Source: Nocardia sp. NBC_01730 (GTDB lineage: Bacteria; Actinomycetota; Actinomycetes; Mycobacteriales; Mycobacteriaceae). From it: DNA of 64,000 bases. A model generated the notes under the pieces. The model was not told where the DNA came from. It made no database searches and worked only from the letters and a program-made list of their open reading frames with translations. The stretch covers positions 5,642,001 through 5,706,000 of the forward strand of contig NZ_CP109162.1 of NCBI RefSeq assembly GCF_035920445.1, given 5' to 3'. A program made the translations under genes and the position numbers. Below, one piece after another: positions 50,453-59,721 of this stretch. Numbering within the stretch: position 1 is the first letter of the stretch; each line of letters begins with the position of its first letter.

Positions 50453-50768
50453 GAACCGTCCTCCCCATTCGATTGAATTGGAAACTCGCACAACGCAAGT
50501 CCCCGCCAACGATAGTGGTCCTTGCCGACAACGTCCGCGAGCGGAATCTGCAGCAAACCTCGTGCAAAGAACCGGGTTGCACATACGAAAGCGGCTCCGC
50601 ACAGTTGCCGGGTCGGGGGTCTGGCAACTGCGCGAAGCCAACCTGTTTATCCAACGGGGGCCAGCAGGCGTTACACACGCCAGACGAATTGTGATCCGAT
50701 CCACGCGGGACAATCGACCACGACCTCTCGCCACCGGAGTTCGCCACATTACGAGGGAGATGGATGGC
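50453..50768. other. Divergent promoter region of the VanW and gnd genes
   Basis: No gene. Holds CAGTTGCC (50602-50609) / GGCAACTG (50623-50630), an 8-bp inverted repeat, and the gnd RBS GAGGGAG (50753-50759). Confidence 0.45.
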
Positions 50769-51797
50769 ATGCAGCTGGGAATGATCGGCCTGGGCCGGAT
50801 GGGCGCCAATATCGTGCGCCGCATCGTCGAGGACGGACACACCGCCGTCGGCTACGAACGTCGCCCCAAGCACATCGACGAACTGCGCGAAGAGCTGGGT
50901 GACAGCTTCCAGGGCTGCACCGAACTCGCCGATTTCGTGAGCAAGCTCGAGACACCGCGCGTGGTGTGGGTGATGATCCCCGCAGGCGCGACCGGCGCGG
51001 TGATCGACCAGGTGGCCGAACTGCTCGAGCCCGGCGACATCGTCATCGACGGTGGCAACAGCCGCTACCACGAGGACCTCGAGCGGGCCGCGCAGCTGAA
51101 GCCCAAGGGCATCCACTACCTGGACATCGGCACCTCGGGTGGCGTGTTCGGCCTGACCCGCGGCTACTGCCTCATGATCGGCGGCGAGGCCGAGCAGGTG
51201 AAATACCTGGACCCGCTGCTGAAATCCATCGCGCCGGGCCTGGACGCGGCCGAGCGCACGCCGGGACGCACCGGTGAGCCATCCACCGCCGAGCAGGGTT
51301 ACCTGCACTGCGGACCAGCGGGCGCAGGGCACTTCGTGAAGATGGTGCACAACGGTATCGAGTACGGCGCGATGGCCGCCTACGCCGAGGGTCTGAACAT
51401 CCTGCACAAGGCGAACTACGGCGCCGCGCACGCGGGCGAGTCCTCCGCGGAGGAGACGCCGCTGGAGCACCCGGAGTACTACCAGTACGACATCGACGTA
51501 CCCGAGGTCACCGAGGTGTGGCGGCGCGGGTCGGTGGTCGCCTCGTGGTTGCTGGACCTCACGGCGACCGCGCTGCATGCCGACCCGAGCCTGGAGTCGT
51601 TCGGCGGCCGGGTGTCGGATTCCGGCGAGGGCCGATGGACGGTCGAGGCGGCGATCGACACCGGCGTGCCTGCGCCGGTTCTGTCGGCCGCCTTGTTCGC
51701 GCGGTTCTCCTCGCGAGGCGAGTCACTGTACGCGGACAAGGTGCTCTCGGCGATGCGCCTGGCATTCGGCGGGCACAACGAGCTGCCTGGGAAGTAA
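50769..51797 (+). CDS. gnd: 6-phosphogluconate dehydrogenase (decarboxylating), short NAD-type
   Basis: 342 aa. Oxidative pentose phosphate step that gives ribulose 5-phosphate and CO2. MQLGMIGLGRMGANIVRRIV (Rossmann GxGxxG), IDGGNSRYHEDL, LDIGTSGGVFGLTRGYCLMI and HCGPAGAGHFVKMVHNGIEY (catalytic Lys and substrate-binding HNGIEY) are all present. The short length is that of the NAD-preferring GndA/Gnd2 type. I chose the ATG at 50769 over that at 50760 because the RBS GAGGGAG abuts the latter. Confidence 0.95.
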   Translation: MQLGMIGLGRMGANIVRRIVEDGHTAVGYERRPKHIDELREELGDSFQGCTELADFVSKLETPRVVWVMIPAGATGAVIDQVAELLEPGDIVIDGGNSRYHEDLERAAQLKPKGIHYLDIGTSGGVFGLTRGYCLMIGGEAEQVKYLDPLLKSIAPGLDAAERTPGRTGEPSTAEQGYLHCGPAGAGHFVKMVHNGIEYGAMAAYAEGLNILHKANYGAAHAGESSAEETPLEHPEYYQYDIDVPEVTEVWRRGSVVASWLLDLTATALHADPSLESFGGRVSDSGEGRWTVEAAIDTGVPAPVLSAALFARFSSRGESLYADKVLSAMRLAFGGHNELPGK

Positions 51798-51801
51798 CTG
51801 G

Positions 51802-51851
51802 CAACGAACGTGGCCCCCGACCGGAACTTCCGATCGGGGGCACGTTCGTTG
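51802..51851. terminator. Bidirectional terminator between gnd and fadA2
   Basis: CAACGAACGTGGCCCCCGA (51802-51820) pairs with 51834-51851 with a single-base bulge. Separates two convergent genes. Confidence 0.8.
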
Positions 51852-51859
51852 TGCGGGTG

Positions 51860-53182
51860 TTACCGCTCGACGATGGCGACCACGCCCTGGCCACCCGCGG
51901 CGCAGATGGAGATCAGCGCACGGCCGGACCCCTTCTCCGCCAGCAGCTTCGCGGTGGAGGCGACGATGCGGCCGCCGGTCGCGGCGAACGGGTGACCGGC
52001 CGCCAGCGAGGAACCGTTGACGTTGAGCTTGCTGCGATCGATCGAACCGAGCGCGCCGTCCAGGCCGAGCCGCTCCTTGCAGTAGGCGTCGGACTCCCAC
52101 GCGGCCAGGGTGGCCAGCACCACGGAGGCGAACGCCTCGTGGATCTCGTAGTAGTCGAAGTCCTGCAGAGTGAGGCCGTTACGGGCGAGCAGCCGCGGCA
52201 CCGCGTAGGTCGGCGCCATCAGCAGGCCGTCGGGGCCGTGGATGTAATCGACCGCGGCGACCTCGCTGTCGATCAGGTGGGCCAGCACCGGAAGGTTGTG
52301 CTCGGCGGCCCACTCCTCGCTCGACAGCAGCACCGCGGAAGCGCCGTCGGTGAGCGGGGTGGAGTTGCCCGCGGTCATGGTCGCGTCACCCGCCTTGACA
52401 CCGAAGACCGGCTTCAGGGTGGCCAGCTTCTCGACCGAGGAGTTCGGGCGCAGGTTGTCATCGCGAGTCAGCCCGAGGAACGGGGTGATCAGGTCGTCGA
52501 AGAAGCCGCGATCGTAGGCGGCGGCCATGTTCTTGTGCGAGAGGTAGGCCAGCTCGTCCTGCGCCGCGCGGGGGATGCCGAATTCCTTGGCGGTGATGGC
52601 GGCGTGCTCACCCATGGACAGACCGGTGCGCGGCTCGGCGTTGCGCGGGATCTCGATGCCGAGCATGCTCGGGCGCAGCTGGCCGACCAGTTTGAGGCGG
52701 TCCTTGTTGGTCTTGGCGCGGTTGGCGTCGAGCATCCACTCGCGCAGGCCATCGCTGACGCCGATCGGTGCGTCCGAGGTGGTATCGGTGCCGCCGCCCA
52801 CGCCGGCCTCGATGCGGCTCGCGGCGATCGCGTCACCGACGGTGGCGATCGCCTGGAGTCCGGTGCCACAGGCCAGCTGAAGATCGTGTGCCGGGGTGTA
52901 GGGGCTGAGTTTGCTGCCGAGCACGCTCTCCCGGATCAGGCCGTGCTCCCCGACCCGCTTCAGGACGGCACCGCCGACGACCATGCCAAGCCGCTCACCC
53001 TGCAGGCCGAAGCGGCTGACAAGGCCGTCCAGCGCGGCGGTGAACATGTCCTGGTTGGAGGCGTGCGCGTACGCCTTGTCGGAGCGAGCGAACGGAATCC
53101 GGTTGCCGCCAACGATCGCGACCGGACGGGTGGTCTTACCGGTTTTGGGGGTGCTTTTCGCCGAACGGGCTTTGCTGGTCAC
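51860..53182 (-). CDS. fadA2: Acetyl-CoA acyltransferase (thiolase) FadA2
   Basis: 440 aa from a GTG at 53180-53182 after TTGGAG. Last step of beta-oxidation. PVAIVGGNRIPFARSDKAYA, LQLACGTGLQAIATVGDAIA (nucleophilic Cys), YYEIHEAFASVVLATLAAWE, NVNGSSLAAGHPFAATGGRI and ISICAAGGQGVVAIVER (second Cys and GGG loop) give a complete thiolase I active site. Divergent from fabG4 with an operator between them, as in the mycobacterial locus. Confidence 0.94.
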   Translation of the reverse strand: MTSKARSAKSTPKTGKTTRPVAIVGGNRIPFARSDKAYAHASNQDMFTAALDGLVSRFGLQGERLGMVVGGAVLKRVGEHGLIRESVLGSKLSPYTPAHDLQLACGTGLQAIATVGDAIAASRIEAGVGGGTDTTSDAPIGVSDGLREWMLDANRAKTNKDRLKLVGQLRPSMLGIEIPRNAEPRTGLSMGEHAAITAKEFGIPRAAQDELAYLSHKNMAAAYDRGFFDDLITPFLGLTRDDNLRPNSSVEKLATLKPVFGVKAGDATMTAGNSTPLTDGASAVLLSSEEWAAEHNLPVLAHLIDSEVAAVDYIHGPDGLLMAPTYAVPRLLARNGLTLQDFDYYEIHEAFASVVLATLAAWESDAYCKERLGLDGALGSIDRSKLNVNGSSLAAGHPFAATGGRIVASTAKLLAEKGSGRALISICAAGGQGVVAIVER

Positions 53183-53274
53183 TCGAGTCTCCAAGGTCTC
53201 GTGGATGGATGTCTCGGCGGCCCGATGTCGGCGTGGAGGATCCACGCGGATCGGCGCCCCGCCGCGATTGTTTA

Positions 53275-53304
53275 CATTAAACTTACTCTGGAGTAAGTTT
53301 AATG
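53275..53304. promoter_or_regulatory. Operator in the fadA2/fabG4 promoter, CTTAC-N6-GTAAG core
   Basis: 14-bp perfect arms (53275-53288 and 53291-53304) around the core CTTACTCTGGAGTAAG (53282-53297). The same CTTAC-N6-GTAAG core precedes the TetR gene at 57710-57725, so that TetR is the likely binder and controls both directions here. Confidence 0.75.
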
Positions 53305-53391
53305 TCGACACTGCACCCCGCAAAAGTGCGCCAGCAGACCGCGCCGGGGCGACCCCAGACCGAGAGACAGAACTCAGAAAAGGTAGGAATA

Positions 53392-54750
53392 GTGGCAGCC
53401 AGCAAAAGCAAGGGTGCTCCCAACCTCTACGGATCGTTCGTACAGTCCGCCCCCGGCGCGTTCCTGGCAGGCAAGCTCGGCCTGCCGCAGCCGGAGAACC
53501 TGCGTCGCTACGTCAAGGGCCAGCCGCCGCTGCCCGGTCCGGTGCTGATCGGCGGCAAGGGCCGTGTTGCCGAGCCGGTCCGCGCTCTGCTGTCGGATTA
53601 CACCTTCGCCGACGCGCCGAGTACCGGCACCAAGTACGGCGCCCTGGTGTTCGACGCCACCGGCATCGGCTCGATCGAGGACCTCTCGCAGCTGTTCGAG
53701 TTCTTCCAGCCCGCCATGCGCAGTGTCACACCGTCCGGGCGGATCGTGGTCATCGGCACCACGCCCGAACTGACGTCGAGCGTGGACGAACAGATCGCGC
53801 AGCGCGCGCTGGAGGGCTTCACCCGCTCGGTCGGCAAGGAGCTGCGGCGCGGCTCGACTGCCCAGCTGGTGTACCTGCACCCGGCGGCGTCGGCCGCCGC
53901 GACCGGCTTGGAGTCGACCCTGCGTTTCCTGCTCTCGGCCAAGTCGGCATTCGTCGACGGCCAGGTCATCCGGGTCGGCAAGGACGACGCGTCCGCCCCA
54001 GCCGGCTGGGATCGCCCGCTGGACGGCAAGGTCGCCGTGGTCACCGGGGCGGCGCGCGGCATCGGCGCCACCATTGCCGAGGTATTCGCCCGCGACGGCG
54101 CGCAAGTGATCGTGGCCGACATCCCGGCGGCGGGTGAGGCGCTGTCACAGACCGCGAACAAGGTCGGCGGCACCGCGCTCGCGCTCGACGTCACCGCCCC
54201 CGACGCCGCCGAGAAGCTGGCCGAGTTCGCCACGGAACGGTTCGGCGGCATCGACATCATCGTGCACAACGCGGGCATCACCCGTGACAAGTTGCTGGCG
54301 AACATGGACGAGGGCCGCTGGAACTCGGTCATCAACGTGAATCTCGCCGCGCCGCACCGGATCACCGAGGGCCTGGTGGCTAAGGGGGCGCTGAAAGCGG
54401 GCGGTCGCGTGATCGACGTGTCCTCGATCGCGGGCATCGCGGGCAACCGCGGCCAGACCAACTACGGCGCCTCCAAGGCAGGCGTCATCGGCATGGTCGA
54501 CGCCGAGGCGCCGAAGCTTGCGGAGAAGGGCATCACCATCAACGCCGTCGCGCCCGGCTTCATCGAGACCGCGATGACCGCCGCCATCCCGCTTGCCACC
54601 AGGGAGGCGGGCCGCCTGATGAGTTCGCTGCTGCAGGGCGGCCAGACCGTCGACGTGGCCGAGACCATCGCGTACTTCGCGAGCCCGGCCTCGAACGCAG
54701 TGACCGGCAACATCGTTCGGGTCTGCGGGCAGAGCCTGATCGGGGCATGA
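53392..54750 (+). CDS. fabG4: High-molecular-weight 3-oxoacyl-ACP/CoA reductase FabG4
   Basis: 452 aa, GTG at 53392. Reduces 3-oxoacyl thioesters with NADH. Two domains: an N-terminal flavodoxin-like part of about 200 residues that lacks its own active site ([40 protein letters not shown]) and a C-terminal [53 protein letters not shown] (Ser, Tyr, Lys) and [12 protein letters not shown]. Length and layout match HMwFabG. Its stop overlaps htdX by 4 bp. Confidence 0.95.
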   Translation: MAASKSKGAPNLYGSFVQSAPGAFLAGKLGLPQPENLRRYVKGQPPLPGPVLIGGKGRVAEPVRALLSDYTFADAPSTGTKYGALVFDATGIGSIEDLSQLFEFFQPAMRSVTPSGRIVVIGTTPELTSSVDEQIAQRALEGFTRSVGKELRRGSTAQLVYLHPAASAAATGLESTLRFLLSAKSAFVDGQVIRVGKDDASAPAGWDRPLDGKVAVVTGAARGIGATIAEVFARDGAQVIVADIPAAGEALSQTANKVGGTALALDVTAPDAAEKLAEFATERFGGIDIIVHNAGITRDKLLANMDEGRWNSVINVNLAAPHRITEGLVAKGALKAGGRVIDVSSIAGIAGNRGQTNYGASKAGVIGMVDAEAPKLAEKGITINAVAPGFIETAMTAAIPLATREAGRLMSSLLQGGQTVDVAETIAYFASPASNAVTGNIVRVCGQSLIGA

Positions 54751-55610
54751 TGACGCAAACGATCTCGCTGACCGAACCGCCGAAGAACACCAGTCTGTTC
54801 GTCAAGGCCGCGCTCGGCGCGGTGCCGCTGGTATCGGCGCGCAAGTCGACGGTGCCGGACCGCGCCATACAACTCGACGGGCTGCGCGTGGATCCGGATC
54901 ACCTGGCCGCCTATTGCCGGGCGGCCGGTCTGCGGTTCGGCGACGCGCTGCCGCTGACCTATCCGTTCATCCTCACCTTCCCGCTGGCCATGCAGCTGGT
55001 GGTGGCGCGGGACTTCCCGTTCGTCGCGGTGGGCGCGGTGCACGCACAGAACCTGATCGCGCGCACCCGCGACATCTCGGTGAGCGAACCGCTGGACATC
55101 CGCACGCACGTCGAGAACCTGCGCGAGCACCCGAAGGGCCTGCTGGTCGACGCGATCAGCGACGTGAAGGTGGGGCGCGAGCTGGTGTGGCACCAGGTCA
55201 CCACGTTCCTGCACCAGCAGCGGACCTCGCTGTCTGGCGGCCCGAAGCCGGAGCCCAAGCCGGACGAGGTTCCACCGCCGCCGCTGCGCACGCTTCGGGT
55301 GGACCAGAAGACGATCACCCGGTACGCGTCCGCGTCCGGTGACCGCAATCCGATCCACACCTCCGCGTTGGGCGCCAAGGCATTCGGCTTCCCCAAGGCG
55401 ATCGCGCACGGCATGTGGTCGGCGGCGACCGTCCTCGGTGCTGTCGAAGGCCGCATCCCGGAAACGACCACCTACGAAGTCAAGTTCGGCAAGCCGATAC
55501 TGCTGCCCTCCACCGTGAACCTGTACGCCGACCAGGTCGACGGCGGTTGGGATCTGGCACTGCTCCACCCGAAGAAGGGGTACCCGCACCTGACGGCTAC
55601 TCTGCGCTGA
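54747..55610 (+). CDS. htdX: 3-hydroxyacyl-thioester dehydratase HtdX (MaoC-like)
   Basis: 287 aa, double hot-dog protein. [40 protein letters not shown] contain the hydratase-2 catalytic Asp and His (D-x-x-P-I-H) and GF-x-x-x-IAHG. The N-terminal hot-dog half ([40 protein letters not shown]) has no active site, as usual. Coupled to fabG4 by the ATGA overlap; together they perform two consecutive steps on the same acyl chain. Followed by a long palindromic terminator. Confidence 0.94.
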   Translation: MMTQTISLTEPPKNTSLFVKAALGAVPLVSARKSTVPDRAIQLDGLRVDPDHLAAYCRAAGLRFGDALPLTYPFILTFPLAMQLVVARDFPFVAVGAVHAQNLIARTRDISVSEPLDIRTHVENLREHPKGLLVDAISDVKVGRELVWHQVTTFLHQQRTSLSGGPKPEPKPDEVPPPPLRTLRVDQKTITRYASASGDRNPIHTSALGAKAFGFPKAIAHGMWSAATVLGAVEGRIPETTTYEVKFGKPILLPSTVNLYADQVDGGWDLALLHPKKGYPHLTATLR

Positions 55611-55619
55611 GCGAACCCG

Positions 55620-55671
55620 ATGGCCGGAGCCGCATCCCGATTCGCGCGAATCGGGATGCGGCTCCGGCCAT
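55620..55671. terminator. 52-bp perfect palindrome between htdX and the DUF5685 gene
   Basis: Fully self-complementary sequence centred at 55645/55646 (arm begins ATGGCCGGAGCCGCATCCCG). Separates two convergent genes; serves as a strong terminator in both directions. Confidence 0.85.
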
Positions 55672-55704
55672 TCCCATGCTCTGCCGGAATGGCGGGCAAC
55701 CGGA

Positions 55705-56958
55705 TCAGCAGTCACAGCCGCAGTCACAGCAACCGCAATCACCGCAGCTACAGCAATCGCCGCCGCAGCTACAGCATTCGCCGCAGCCCTCGCAGTCGCA
55801 GTCCTTGATCCAGGCGTCTTTGCGTTCACCGGTGCAGGGCTGGGTGTGGTCGGCGCAGCAGGCGTAACCAGTGCAGTAGGCCCCCAGGACGAGCGCGAGG
55901 GATGCACCGATACCTGGGCGGGTCGGCGGGCGATGTCCGGTGCGGCGGGCGTGGGCATGCGGCAGACCGGCGGTGTCACGGGAGGCTGAGCAGGTGTGCG
56001 CGACAACCGTCCCGATACCGCTGCCGAGTCGTCGCAGCACCGAAGTCAGCGGATCGAGCAGCATCCAGCGCACGGTGGGCACTCGGCTCAGCTCGGCCGC
56101 CGCGATCGCCGCGCGCAGGCTCGAATTCGATTGCCGCAGCAGATCGTAGGCCTCGGGCACAGTTGTTCCGGTGGCCGCCAGCGGGTTGAAGTGGTCCCGT
56201 GCAAGGTCGTCGTCATAGTCCGCGACGGCGTCGGCCAGATGTGCGATCCGGCCGAACTGCCACCCCGCTTCGCGGAGCGCGTCGACGTTCTCCGGACGGT
56301 CGGCCAATACGGCGGTATGGGCGAAGAACTCCGACGCGCACAGCTGGGTCGGCGCGGTCAGCCGGGTCAGCGGGTCGGCCGACGGCGCCATCGCCGAACA
56401 CCAATGTGCCGACGCAGCAAGCGGTTCCGGTACGAACTCCGCGGTCAGGCTCGAATTGTCTACGGAGGCCAAGTCTTTCGGCGCTTGCTCCAGGTGCACC
56501 TGGGCGCCGAGCGCGGCGACGAGCGGTTCGACGTCGAGACCGATCCGCGCCGCGCTCGCGCGTGCTTCCCCAGCCCAGCGCGTCGCCGCCTTGGACAACG
56601 GCCCGCGGGTGAGCGCGGCGACGTCCCCGTCGTCCACGTGGTCGCGAATCTTGGCCGCCGCCAACAGCAACGAGGCGGTGGTTGCGAGCTGGACGCCGGG
56701 GGAGTCCGCGGTCGCCACCGACGCACGTCGCATCCCACGCAGCGGGCAGGGCGCGGCGGTGGTGCGTGCCGCCGAGCCGGACTGCGCCTCGGTGAGCATG
56801 CTCAACACGAGCGCGTCCTTGTTGGTGGTGGCACGAGCGAGCTGACCGTGCCCGTCCCGCAGCCCGAGACACAACCCGCATAGCTGCGTGCGCCACTCGG
56901 CCGCGTCGATTCCATACTTCTGAGCGCCGTGTGCACACGGCCTGAGCAACCCGAACAC
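55705..56958 (-). CDS. DUF5685 family protein with cysteine-rich tail
   Basis: 417 aa, GTG at 56956-56958. The N-terminus FGLLRPCAHGAQKYG and WRTQLCGLCLGLRDGHG carries conserved Cys/His, a central helical domain follows (LATTASLLLAAAKIRDHVDD, GRIAHLADAVADYDDDLARD), then a hydrophobic GIGASLALVLGAYCTGYACC. The last 31 residues hold 15 cysteines mixed with Gly, Asp and Glu (CDCEGCGECCSC, CSCGDCGCCDC), a metallothionein-like metal-binding tail. DxxD motifs in the middle resemble prenyl-chain enzymes only superficially. Role unknown; metal storage or a peptide-like processing domain are guesses. Confidence 0.8.
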   Translation of the reverse strand: MFGLLRPCAHGAQKYGIDAAEWRTQLCGLCLGLRDGHGQLARATTNKDALVLSMLTEAQSGSAARTTAAPCPLRGMRRASVATADSPGVQLATTASLLLAAAKIRDHVDDGDVAALTRGPLSKAATRWAGEARASAARIGLDVEPLVAALGAQVHLEQAPKDLASVDNSSLTAEFVPEPLAASAHWCSAMAPSADPLTRLTAPTQLCASEFFAHTAVLADRPENVDALREAGWQFGRIAHLADAVADYDDDLARDHFNPLAATGTTVPEAYDLLRQSNSSLRAAIAAAELSRVPTVRWMLLDPLTSVLRRLGSGIGTVVAHTCSASRDTAGLPHAHARRTGHRPPTRPGIGASLALVLGAYCTGYACCADHTQPCTGERKDAWIKDCDCEGCGECCSCGGDCCSCGDCGCCDCGCDC

Positions 56959-57078
56959 TTCCGCCCCGTTTCTCCCGGCTCGCTCGAATGAGCCGGTCCG
57001 CGTTTCTGAACCCCAGCACTCTGGCAGGCTGTCTGCCTGGTGGCAACTGGTGCGTTCGCCGAAGGAGGGACGGGCGGA

Positions 57079-57678
57079 CTACTCGGCCTTCTTCCGGCCG
57101 GCCAGACCGCGCCAGGCCAGATCGTCGAGGAGGTCGACGGCCTCGGCGACCTCGATTCGGCCGCTGGACAAGCGGTCTGCGATGGCCTCGCCCGCGCCGA
57201 TCACGGCGACCGCGACGACGTCGAAGTTCGTGCCGGGCTCCGCGTGCTTGGCGCTGGACTCGAGCAGTTTGGCGGTCAGCTCGATGACGCGCTCACGAGC
57301 GTTCTCGATCTCCGACGCGAACGCTTGCTGGCCGATGGCCTGACGGTAGAGCACCTGCCAGGAGCGGCGATTGCGGTCGACGAAGCCGAGGAACCCCTCC
57401 AGTGCGGTGCGGACCTGCTCGTGCGGCGACAGCAAAGGGTTGCCCGCGGGCGCGACGGACTCGATGAACCGTAGCCCCTCGCGCTGGATGCACGCGCGGA
57501 ACAGTTCGTCCTTGGAGCCGTAGTACAGGTACAACATCGGCTTCGAAATCTTCGCCTCGGCGGCGATGGCATCCATCGACGTGTCGTGGAAGCCCTTACG
57601 CGAGAAGACCTCCACGGCGGCGTCGAGCATCTGCTGCTCACGAACCGCCCGTGGAAGTCGCTTCGTTCCGCCCGCCAT
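57079..57678 (-). CDS. TetR-family regulator of the fatty-acid regulon (Rv0238-like)
   Basis: 199 aa from the ATG at 57676-57678. VREQQMLDAAVEVFSRKGFH, TSMDAIAAEAKISKPMLYLY, YGSKDELFRACI form the HTH. Position and orientation relative to lpqI and htdX correspond to Rv0238. An operator core CTTAC-N6-GTAAG lies 32 bp upstream, identical in design to that of fadA2/fabG4, which suggests autoregulation plus control of those genes by acyl-CoA. Confidence 0.9.
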   Translation of the reverse strand: MAGGTKRLPRAVREQQMLDAAVEVFSRKGFHDTSMDAIAAEAKISKPMLYLYYGSKDELFRACIQREGLRFIESVAPAGNPLLSPHEQVRTALEGFLGFVDRNRRSWQVLYRQAIGQQAFASEIENARERVIELTAKLLESSAKHAEPGTNFDVVAVAVIGAGEAIADRLSSGRIEVAEAVDLLDDLAWRGLAGRKKAE

Positions 57679-57709
57679 CCACACTCCTACCACATGGTGA
57701 GTCTCATAT

Positions 57710-57725
57710 CTTACTCCAAGGTAAG
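57710..57725. promoter_or_regulatory. TetR operator CTTAC-TCCAAG-GTAAG upstream of its own gene
   Basis: Same 5-bp arms and 6-bp spacing as 53282-53297. Located between the tetR start and the lpqI stop. Confidence 0.7.
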
Positions 57726-57777
57726 TTCCGGGGTTCCGATTCTCTCCCCCACACCCGGCTTCGCCGGGCGGCGCGCG

Positions 57778-58947
57778 TCAGCAGCGCGGCAGCGAACCCT
57801 TGTAACCGGCCATACGCAGCACCGAGGCATCCACCTGCGCCATGGACATGCGTCCACTCGATACGGCCTGTTCCAGCCGGTCGAGCACCTGGGGCACCGC
57901 GTCAGTGGTGATCCACAGGGCGTTGTCGGCACCGGCGAGTAGTGCGGCCTCGACCGCGTCCTCGATCGACATCCGGCTACTGATCGCGGCCATGCCGCCA
58001 AGGTCGTCGGTGAAGATCGGCCCCTGGAAGGGTGCTGCGCCGTAACCCTGGCCCTCCCGCAGCAGCGCCATCGCCTGCGGGCTGATGCTGGCCGGAACGT
58101 TCGGAGTGGTCAGGCCCGGCACGTCCAGGTGGCCGACCATCACGGCCGCGCCCGAGCCGATCAGGTCGCGAAACGGCACGAGGTCGATGGTCTGCATCGC
58201 GTCCAGCGGCGGGGTACGGACCGCGCCGGTGTGCGAGTCGCCGGAGCCGGAGCCGTGCCCGGGGAAATGCTTTATCACCGTGCCGACGCCGACCTCGCGC
58301 ATCGCGCGGATGTAGGCGTCCGCGTAGCGCGTGACGACGGCAGGGTCGTCGGAGAAGGAGCGGTCACCGATCACTGCGTCATCGGGCTGGCTGCTGACGT
58401 CGACATCGGGGGCGAAGTCCACCGTCACGCCGAGGTCCTTCAAGGCCCGACCCCTGGTCAGGGTCGCGTCATAGAACTGCTCGGGGGTCATGGTCTGCGC
58501 GGTCACGCGAGCCGACGGCGCGGGCCCGATCAGGTCGCGGACCCGGGAGACGCGGCCGCCCTCCTCGTCGATGGTTACCATCAGCGGCACCTTGGCGACC
58601 TGTTTTACCTGCGCGATCTCACCCGAACCGAGTAGCGCCTGGTCGGTCCAACCACCGACGAAGATGCCACCGACCTGCTCGGTACGCACCACGTCGGTGG
58701 CGTCCGCGGCGCCGGTGACGCCGACTGTCAGCAGCTGGGCCAGCTTCTCCCGGGTCGTGAACTGCGCGAGATACCCCGCAGTGCAATCCTGCCGAGCCGG
58801 TGCCGTGACCGGTGTGGCGGCGGCAGTCGTCGCATCCGGCGTGGTGGCCCGCGACGACGTCGAATCGGTGGAGCCGCCGCCCGAACACGCGGTCGCGACA
58901 GCGGCGAAAACGGCAAGCACGAGCAGAGGCGTCTTCCGCATGGGCAT
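57778..58947 (-). CDS. lpqI: LpqI-like glycoside hydrolase family 3 lipoprotein (NagZ type)
   Basis: About 389 aa. Lipoprotein signal RKTPLLVLAVFAAVATAC, then a Ser/Thr-rich linker and a GH3 barrel: LMVTIDEEGGRVSRVRDLIG, VDFAPDVDVSS, TVIKHFPGHGSGSGDSHTG (His/Asp dyad loop of NagZ-like enzymes) and GPIFTDDLGGMAA (nucleophilic Asp). Removes N-acetylglucosamine from peptidoglycan fragments outside the membrane. ATG at 58947 chosen; a further ATG lies two codons on. Confidence 0.9.
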   Translation of the reverse strand: MPMRKTPLLVLAVFAAVATACSGGGSTDSTSSRATTPDATTAAATPVTAPARQDCTAGYLAQFTTREKLAQLLTVGVTGAADATDVVRTEQVGGIFVGGWTDQALLGSGEIAQVKQVAKVPLMVTIDEEGGRVSRVRDLIGPAPSARVTAQTMTPEQFYDATLTRGRALKDLGVTVDFAPDVDVSSQPDDAVIGDRSFSDDPAVVTRYADAYIRAMREVGVGTVIKHFPGHGSGSGDSHTGAVRTPPLDAMQTIDLVPFRDLIGSGAAVMVGHLDVPGLTTPNVPASISPQAMALLREGQGYGAAPFQGPIFTDDLGGMAAISSRMSIEDAVEAALLAGADNALWITTDAVPQVLDRLEQAVSSGRMSMAQVDASVLRMAGYKGSLPRC

Positions 58948-59125
58948 CAACGGTACTCGGGGGGTAATAGCGGAGACCAGCCGCTACGCCCTACCGGGAC
59001 AAAGACCGGCCGCACGCAAGTTCGACCGCGTATGCGCAGGTCTTCCGCGTGCGCCACTCGGGTTCATCCGGGGTCGGCGAGGGTAATCTCGAGGTATCGC
59101 CGGAGTCTCCCATCAGGAGGTCATC

Positions 59126-59599
59126 GTGCCCTGCGATCTCATGCTCATCGCCTACGACGGTTCGGAGAATGCCAAGCGGGCCATCGAATACGCCGGGCGG
59201 TTCCTCAGCGCGAATCGGGCGATCGTGCTGACCGCGTGGGAACCCCTGGTGCGCCAGGCCGCACGCCTCTCGGGGCTGTCCGGTGTCATGCAACCGGATT
59301 GGGTGCCCGACGACGAGATCGAGGATGTGGCCTACGTCGACGCCCGCACCACCAACACCGAGGGTGTGCTGCTGGCCGAGTTCGCGGGCCTGAACGCCGA
59401 GGCGCGCACCGCCGAATGCACGACAACGATCTGGAACGCCATCGTCGAATGCGCCGACGAGTTGGATGCCGACATCATCGTCGCGGGCACCCGCGGCGCC
59501 ACCGGCATCCGCGCCTTGCTGCACAGCAGCGTCGCCGACGCCGTGCTCAAGCACTGCCACCGACCCGTCCTCCTCGTCCCACCCGGAAAAACCGCGTAA
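59126..59599 (+). CDS. Universal stress protein
   Basis: 157 aa, GTG at 59126 after AGGAGG. DLMLIAYDGSENAKRAIEYA and the nucleotide loop IVAGTRGATGIRALLHSSVA (G-x-R-G followed by the S-V pair) plus HCHRPVLLVPPG mark a single-domain UspA protein, probably ATP-binding. Cytoplasmic; role in stress or dormancy by family. Confidence 0.92.
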   Translation: MPCDLMLIAYDGSENAKRAIEYAGRFLSANRAIVLTAWEPLVRQAARLSGLSGVMQPDWVPDDEIEDVAYVDARTTNTEGVLLAEFAGLNAEARTAECTTTIWNAIVECADELDADIIVAGTRGATGIRALLHSSVADAVLKHCHRPVLLVPPGKTA

Positions 59600-59721
59600 T
59601 CGGCCGCCGGGTGACACACCATGGCGAGGTCTCCCGCGTGTGCCGCAGCATGTGCCGCTCGTGAGATTTCGGTCGCTCTGGGCGGGGTGTGGAGCGTGGG
59701 CGGGGTTAGGGTCGGGGAACT

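Noticed and set aside
51518..53296. 592-codon plus-strand frame antisense to fadA2
   Set aside because: Shadow frame; fadA2 has a complete thiolase active site on the other strand.
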